This document shows, one piece after another, positions 60,510-64,000 of a stretch of 64,000 nucleotides of DNA. Numbering within the stretch: the stretch's first letter is position 1; each line of letters starts with the position of its first letter. The notes under the pieces are model-generated. The model was not told the DNA's origin, ran no database searches, and was given only the letters and a program-made list of their open reading frames with translations. The stretch comes from Nitrospirillum pindoramense. GTDB taxonomy: Bacteria > Pseudomonadota > Alphaproteobacteria > Azospirillales > Azospirillaceae. Both the position numbers and the translations under genes were made by a program. The stretch is from positions 248,001 to 312,000 of the forward strand of contig NZ_VITR01000001.1 in NCBI RefSeq assembly GCF_007827955.1, written 5' to 3'.

Positions 60510-61490
60510 TCAGCGATGGAAGGCGTCGGCCAGGGCGGCGCGGGCCATGGCGAAGGCGGCACGGGACGGGGCGGTGTCCGCCAGCCCGTCCAGCCAGAAG
60601 AAATCGTGGATGCAGCCCATCAGGCGCACGGCACTGGTTTCCACGTCCGCCGCCATCATGCGGCGGGCCAGCGCCTCCCCACCGTCGCGGGCCAGGTCGG
60701 CTTCCGCCGTCAGGATCAGGGTAGGGGGCAGGCGGTGCAGGCGGTCCGGCGGCAGATCCAGGGGGGACAGGCCCGCCCACGCCGGCTGGCCGGGAAAGGC
60801 TGGGGTGATCAGCGCCGCCAGGTCGTCGCGGTCCAGCCAGGGGGTGGCGGGGACGTCCGGCGCGGCGGGGCCCACCAGGGGATGGAACAGCACCTGGGCG
60901 CGGAAACCGTTGCTGGGGGGCAGGCCGGCGGCCAGCAACACTGCCATGGCGCAGCCGCTGCCGTCGCCCGCCACGGCGACGCGGGCGACGTCCAGCCCCA
61001 GGTCCCGTCCGTTGGCGCGCACCCAGTCCAGGGCGGCGCGGGCATGTTTCAAGGCCAGGGGGGCGGGCACCAATCCGGGCTCCACGAACACCAGGGCGGC
61101 GTCGCAGGCCAGGGCCAGCGCCGCCGCGGCCCCGCCATGTGTCGCCCAACTGCCCAAAGCCCAAAGTCCACCGTGCAGGTAGAAGACCACCGGCACCCGT
61201 TTCCCTTCCGCGCCCAGTGGCCAAACGACGCGAAGCGCCACGTCCCCGTCTGTCACCGGCACCCGGATTACGGCGTCGGCCACCGGGGCGGCGCTTTCCT
61301 GCAGCCGCGCCGCGATCTCCTGCCGCGCCACCGGTTCCAGGCCGGGACGGTAGGGCAGCAGCCCGGCCTCCACCACCCGGTCCAGGAAGCTCTGCACGCC
61401 GGGATCCAGGGTCAGGCAATACGCGGCCGGGTCCAGCCGCGCCCCGTGGTCCGGGGTGATGGGGAAGGGGGAAAACGCTTCGGGGATCAT
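60510..61490 (-). CDS. Alpha/beta hydrolase fold-3 (hormone-sensitive-lipase type) with altered nucleophile
   Basis: 326 aa. The HSL-family oxyanion motif reads H-G-G-L-W near residue 110, and the acid and base regions are present (LTAEADLARDGG and CIHDFFW). The nucleophile elbow, usually G-D-S-A-G, reads G-D-G-S-G (near residue 175), so the catalytic serine is replaced by Gly and a Ser lies one position later. Either the shifted Ser works or the protein is inactive as an esterase. Same strand as, and just downstream of, the AraC regulator gene at 61510, with a gap of 19 bases, so likely controlled by or with it. Confidence 0.8.
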   Translation of the reverse strand: MIPEAFSPFPITPDHGARLDPAAYCLTLDPGVQSFLDRVVEAGLLPYRPGLEPVARQEIAARLQESAAPVADAVIRVPVTDGDVALRVVWPLGAEGKRVPVVFYLHGGLWALGSWATHGGAAAALALACDAALVFVEPGLVPAPLALKHARAALDWVRANGRDLGLDVARVAVAGDGSGCAMAVLLAAGLPPSNGFRAQVLFHPLVGPAAPDVPATPWLDRDDLAALITPAFPGQPAWAGLSPLDLPPDRLHRLPPTLILTAEADLARDGGEALARRMMAADVETSAVRLMGCIHDFFWLDGLADTAPSRAAFAMARAALADAFHR

Positions 61491-61509
61491 GGCAACGGTT
61501 CCGATGGGG

Positions 61510-62079
61510 TCAGGCGATCAGGGAGACGTCGATGGCGTTGGCGCGGCGCCAGCTGGCGGGGCTGCTGCCCGTGATCTGGCGGAAGAGGCGGCTGAAATGC
61601 GCCTGGTCGGCGAAGCCGCAGGCGTCGGCGATCTCCGCCAGCGCGTCGTCGGTGTCCAGCATCAGCGCCTTGGCACGTTCCACCCGGCGGCTGATGATGA
61701 AGGCGTGGGGCGACATGCCGAAGGTCTGGCGGAAGGCGGTGCAGAAATGGCTGGTGCTGAGCTTGGCCTCGACCGCCAGGTCCTCATTGCACAGTGTGCC
61801 GTCCAGCCGGCGCTCGATCAGGGCGGTCACGCGGCGGGCCTGCCAGGGCGCCAGGCCGCCGCGCACCGCTTCCGGCGCCGCCTTTTCCGGGGACCGGTGC
61901 AGCAACAGGTCCCGCACCTGGATGATGCGGTCGCGGGCCTGGGCCACGTCATGCTCCACGGCATGCATGGCCTCCTCCAGCAGGCGGGCGGCGGCGGCCA
62001 GGTGGCCGGCGGGCACGGCACCCGCGCGGGGCAGGCCGGCCAGAGTGTTGAAGGCGTCCAAGGTGGCAGTGGCGGTCAT
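61510..62079 (-). CDS. AraC-family transcriptional regulator
   Basis: About 189 aa with a C-terminal AraC double helix-turn-helix (LCNEDLAVEAKLSTSHFCTAFRQTFGMSPHAFI and LAEIADACGFADQAHFSRLFRQITGSSPASWRR, about residues 90-180) and a short helical N-terminal part (about 1-85) that lacks the usual cupin ligand domain. GGAGG five bases before ATG 62079 decides the start over ATG 62091 and the longer frame to 62172. The hydrolase gene at 60510-61490 follows on the same strand. Effector unknown; the N-terminal domain is too short for a sugar-binding fold. Confidence 0.9.
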   Translation of the reverse strand: MTATATLDAFNTLAGLPRAGAVPAGHLAAAARLLEEAMHAVEHDVAQARDRIIQVRDLLLHRSPEKAAPEAVRGGLAPWQARRVTALIERRLDGTLCNEDLAVEAKLSTSHFCTAFRQTFGMSPHAFIISRRVERAKALMLDTDDALAEIADACGFADQAHFSRLFRQITGSSPASWRRANAIDVSLIA

Positions 62080-62222
62080 CTCATCCTCCATCCGGTGAGG
62101 TTCCCCCGGGGGGCGTCGCGCCGCGGTGGGGAACCGTCGATGAAGGAAGTTTCGGCCAGATGACCGCCACACCGGGAGTTAAGCGATGTGAAGCGTTGTT
62201 TAACGCCCCACACCGTTAAGCG

Positions 62223-64000
62223 CTAAACGGTCAGCACGGCGCCATGCCACCCGGCCAGGGGGGCGGGGCGGGACTTCACCCGGGCACGGGCCTCCGCCGC
62301 CCCCGCCACGGCGAACATCTCCACCTGCATGGCGCTGGCGCTGGCGGCTATGGCGCCGGGCCGGCCGAGTGCGGCGCCATAACCCTGGACAAAGACGTGC
62401 CAATGGTCCAGGGCGTGGCGGGTGGTGCGCTGGGCCAGCAGGTCGATCCAGGCGCCGGCCAGCGCTCCTTCGCCCGCCGCGATGGCCACGGGGATGCAGC
62501 CGATGGCCAGGCCATAGCAGATGGACAGGGCGTGGTCCGTGCCCACCGCGTCCTCGGCGCACAGGCGGGCCAGATCCAGGGCGCCGTTGATGTCGCCCAT
62601 CAGCCATTGCAGGCGCATCAGCAGGCTCAGCGCCGCCACCTTGCCGTCCACCTGGGCGTGGTTGGCGTGGTTCACCCGCACGGGGTCGGCGTCGGCGGCG
62701 ATGACCGCCTGCAGCAGCTCCAGGGCCGGCGGGTGGTCCCCCATGAAGTGGTGGGACAGGGCGCGCATGTGCATGGCGGTCTGGCGGTCGGCCAGGCCGG
62801 CGTCGGGGCCGATGCGGTCGGTGAACGCCTCCGCCAGCGCCAGGCTTTCGGCGTAGCCGCCCTCCAGGATGCGGTGGGCCCACACACCCCACAGCGCGCG
62901 GCGGGCCAGCCCCTCGTCCCCCATATCCTCGGCTATGCTCAACGCCTGTTGGAACGCCCGGCCCATCTCCGGCACCGGTCCCCGCGTGTGCCACAGGGCA
63001 TGCCCGTAGGCGGCCAGCAATTCCACCCGCTGGGCCTGGTCGACCGCACCGGCCGGGGCCCCCTGGTCCAGCACCGCCAGGATGCGTTCCGCCCGCCCCA
63101 GGAACTCATCGGCCAGCGACAGGTGGAACCAGAGCGACGCGCTGGCGACGATCAGGCCCAAGCCCAGGCCGATGTCGCCATCCTCCCCCGTCGCCCAGTC
63201 CAGGGCGCCGCGGATATCGTCGATACGCCGGCTGTGGATGGCCAGCCAGTCGCGCGGGGCCTTGCCCTCCCATGCCGCCTGCGCGTCGGTGAAGAGAGAG
63301 ATCATGTGGCGGGCGTGGGCGGCGCGGATGCGGCCCTCCGCCCCCGTGTCGGCCAGGCGCTCATGGCCATAGTAACGGGTGGTGTCCAGCAGGCGGTAGC
63401 GGGTGGCGCCTCCCTCCCGGCTGCTGACCACCAGGGACTTGGCCACCAGGTCGGCCAGGCCATCCAGCACGGCCATCTCGCGTCCGCCGGTCACGCCACA
63501 CGCGTCCGCGGGGTCGAACCCGGCGCGGAAGACCGACAGGCTGATCAGCAGGTCCTTTTCCTCCGGCGCCAGCAGCTCATAGCTCCAGTCCAGCGCCGCG
63601 CGCAGGGTGCGGTGGCGGGGCAGGGCGGTGCGCCGGCCGCGCGTCAGCAGGTTCAGCCGGTCGTGCAGGCGGCTGGCCAGCTCCGGCAGTTCCATCAGGT
63701 CGACGCGGGCGGCGGCCAGCTCGATGGCCAGGGGAATGCCGTCCAGGCGGCGGCAGATCTCGGCCAGGTCCTGGGCGTTGCCGTCGTCGACGGTGAAGTC
63801 CGACCGCACGGCCCGCGCCCGTTCGAAGAACAGGGCGGCGGCGGGGTAGGTCAGGACGGACGCCGCGCCCTGGGCCTGGTCGTCGGGGATGGGCAGGGCC
63901 GGCAGGCGGTGCACCCATTCGCCAGCGGCGCGCAGGGGTTCCCGGCTGGTGGCCAGGATCAGCAGGCTGGGCACCGCCAGCAGCAATCGCTCCGCCAGTT
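62223..64000 (-). CDS. AfsR/LuxR-like regulator with NB-ARC-type ATPase and TPR-like region, 5' end outside the window
   Basis: Partial: 591 or more codons; the reading frame is open to the edge at 64000 and no start is visible. The first part reads LILATSREPLRAAGEW and RLPALPIP, then RRLDGIPLAIELAAARV and RTLRAALDWSYELLAPEE, the C-terminal half of an NB-ARC/STAND ATPase as in AfsR-type and winged-helix ATPase regulators (which carry their DNA-binding domain at the N-terminus, here missing). The remainder is helical and TPR-like. Signal-sensing transcription factor, probably oligomerising on ATP binding. The gene ends 143 bases upstream of the AraC gene. Confidence 0.75.
   Translation of the reverse strand, partial: LAERLLLAVPSLLILATSREPLRAAGEWVHRLPALPIPDDQAQGAASVLTYPAAALFFERARAVRSDFTVDDGNAQDLAEICRRLDGIPLAIELAAARVDLMELPELASRLHDRLNLLTRGRRTALPRHRTLRAALDWSYELLAPEEKDLLISLSVFRAGFDPADACGVTGGREMAVLDGLADLVAKSLVVSSREGGATRYRLLDTTRYYGHERLADTGAEGRIRAAHARHMISLFTDAQAAWEGKAPRDWLAIHSRRIDDIRGALDWATGEDGDIGLGLGLIVASASLWFHLSLADEFLGRAERILAVLDQGAPAGAVDQAQRVELLAAYGHALWHTRGPVPEMGRAFQQALSIAEDMGDEGLARRALWGVWAHRILEGGYAESLALAEAFTDRIGPDAGLADRQTAMHMRALSHHFMGDHPPALELLQAVIAADADPVRVNHANHAQVDGKVAALSLLMRLQWLMGDINGALDLARLCAEDAVGTDHALSICYGLAIGCIPVAIAAGEGALAGAWIDLLAQRTTRHALDHWHVFVQGYGAALGRPGAIAASASAMQVEMFAVAGAAEARARVKSRPAPLAGWHGAVLTV

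Noticed and set aside
1-64000. Mobile island with integrase, tRNA attachment site or direct repeats
   Set aside because: No integrase, transposase, tRNA or flanking repeats found, and base composition looks even apart from AT-rich promoters.

Overview
The window is GC-rich (roughly two thirds G+C), densely packed and carries no rRNA, tRNA, CRISPR array, transposase or integrase that I can see. Three large TonB-dependent receptors, GntR/HutC and LysR regulators, PrpD, HyuAB, CaiB-type and LeuCD-type enzymes and the overall codon style point to a Gram-negative alphaproteobacterium with a large catabolic repertoire (Rhodospirillales/Azospirillaceae-like or sphingomonad-like). This is inference from gene style, not from a marker gene.

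Layout. 1-1093: tail of an Asp/Glu-racemase-family gene and a PuuE-type polysaccharide deacetylase, then an aldehyde dehydrogenase (1157-2668). 2745-11836: two TonB-dependent receptors, each paired with an alpha/beta hydrolase of an unusual G-x-H-T-G type, plus an NADPH oxidoreductase and an unknown protein. 11924-20025: FAD oxidase, two-module VOC protein, MFS transporter, HapK-like small protein, MmgE/PrpD protein, flavoprotein dehydrogenase, SDR. 20071-26060: GntR regulator; an operon of isochorismatase-type amidohydrolase and two PuuE-like hydrolases; a second GntR; LysR; a membrane protein. 26435-28041: methyltransferase and a small helical partner. 28158-32415 (minus): LeuC-LeuD-CaiB-HMG-CoA-lyase-type operon. 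32768-45805 (plus): HyuA, HyuB, isocitrate-lyase-superfamily lyase, Zn alcohol dehydrogenase, aldehyde dehydrogenase, secreted GH3 glucosidase, DUF1330 protein, a second LeuC-LeuD pair and a second isochorismatase. 45868-50930 (minus): secreted esterase, third receptor, third G-x-H-T-G hydrolase. 51013-64000 (minus): more ordinary genes: CPBP protease, short UvrA-like ATPase, PoxB-like enzyme, hydroxyacid dehydrogenase, FAH-family protein, four alpha/beta hydrolase or small genes, AraC regulator, and a truncated AfsR/LuxR-like ATPase regulator.

How it may work together. Seven intergenic regions between 5 kb and 51 kb carry copies of a 16-bp inverted repeat, GRYATA-N4-TATRYC, overlapping recognisable promoters. 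They sit upstream of receptors, hydrolases, the FAD oxidase, the PrpD gene, the amidohydrolase operon and the two divergent LeuCD/HyuAB operons, so about 45 kb looks like one regulon. A HutC-type GntR protein encoded inside it is the natural candidate regulator. The enzyme set suggests uptake of an unknown compound, opening of a cyclic amide or imide (PuuE-like, HyuAB), removal of ammonia from the half-amide (isochorismatase-like), hydration of a maleate- or citraconate-type acid (two LeuCD-like hydratases), and cleavage either through a CoA ester (CaiB plus HMG-CoA-lyase type, giving acetyl-CoA and pyruvate) or directly by an isocitrate-lyase-superfamily enzyme. The substrate is not identifiable from sequence alone; the pathway is a hypothesis built from family membership and operon order.
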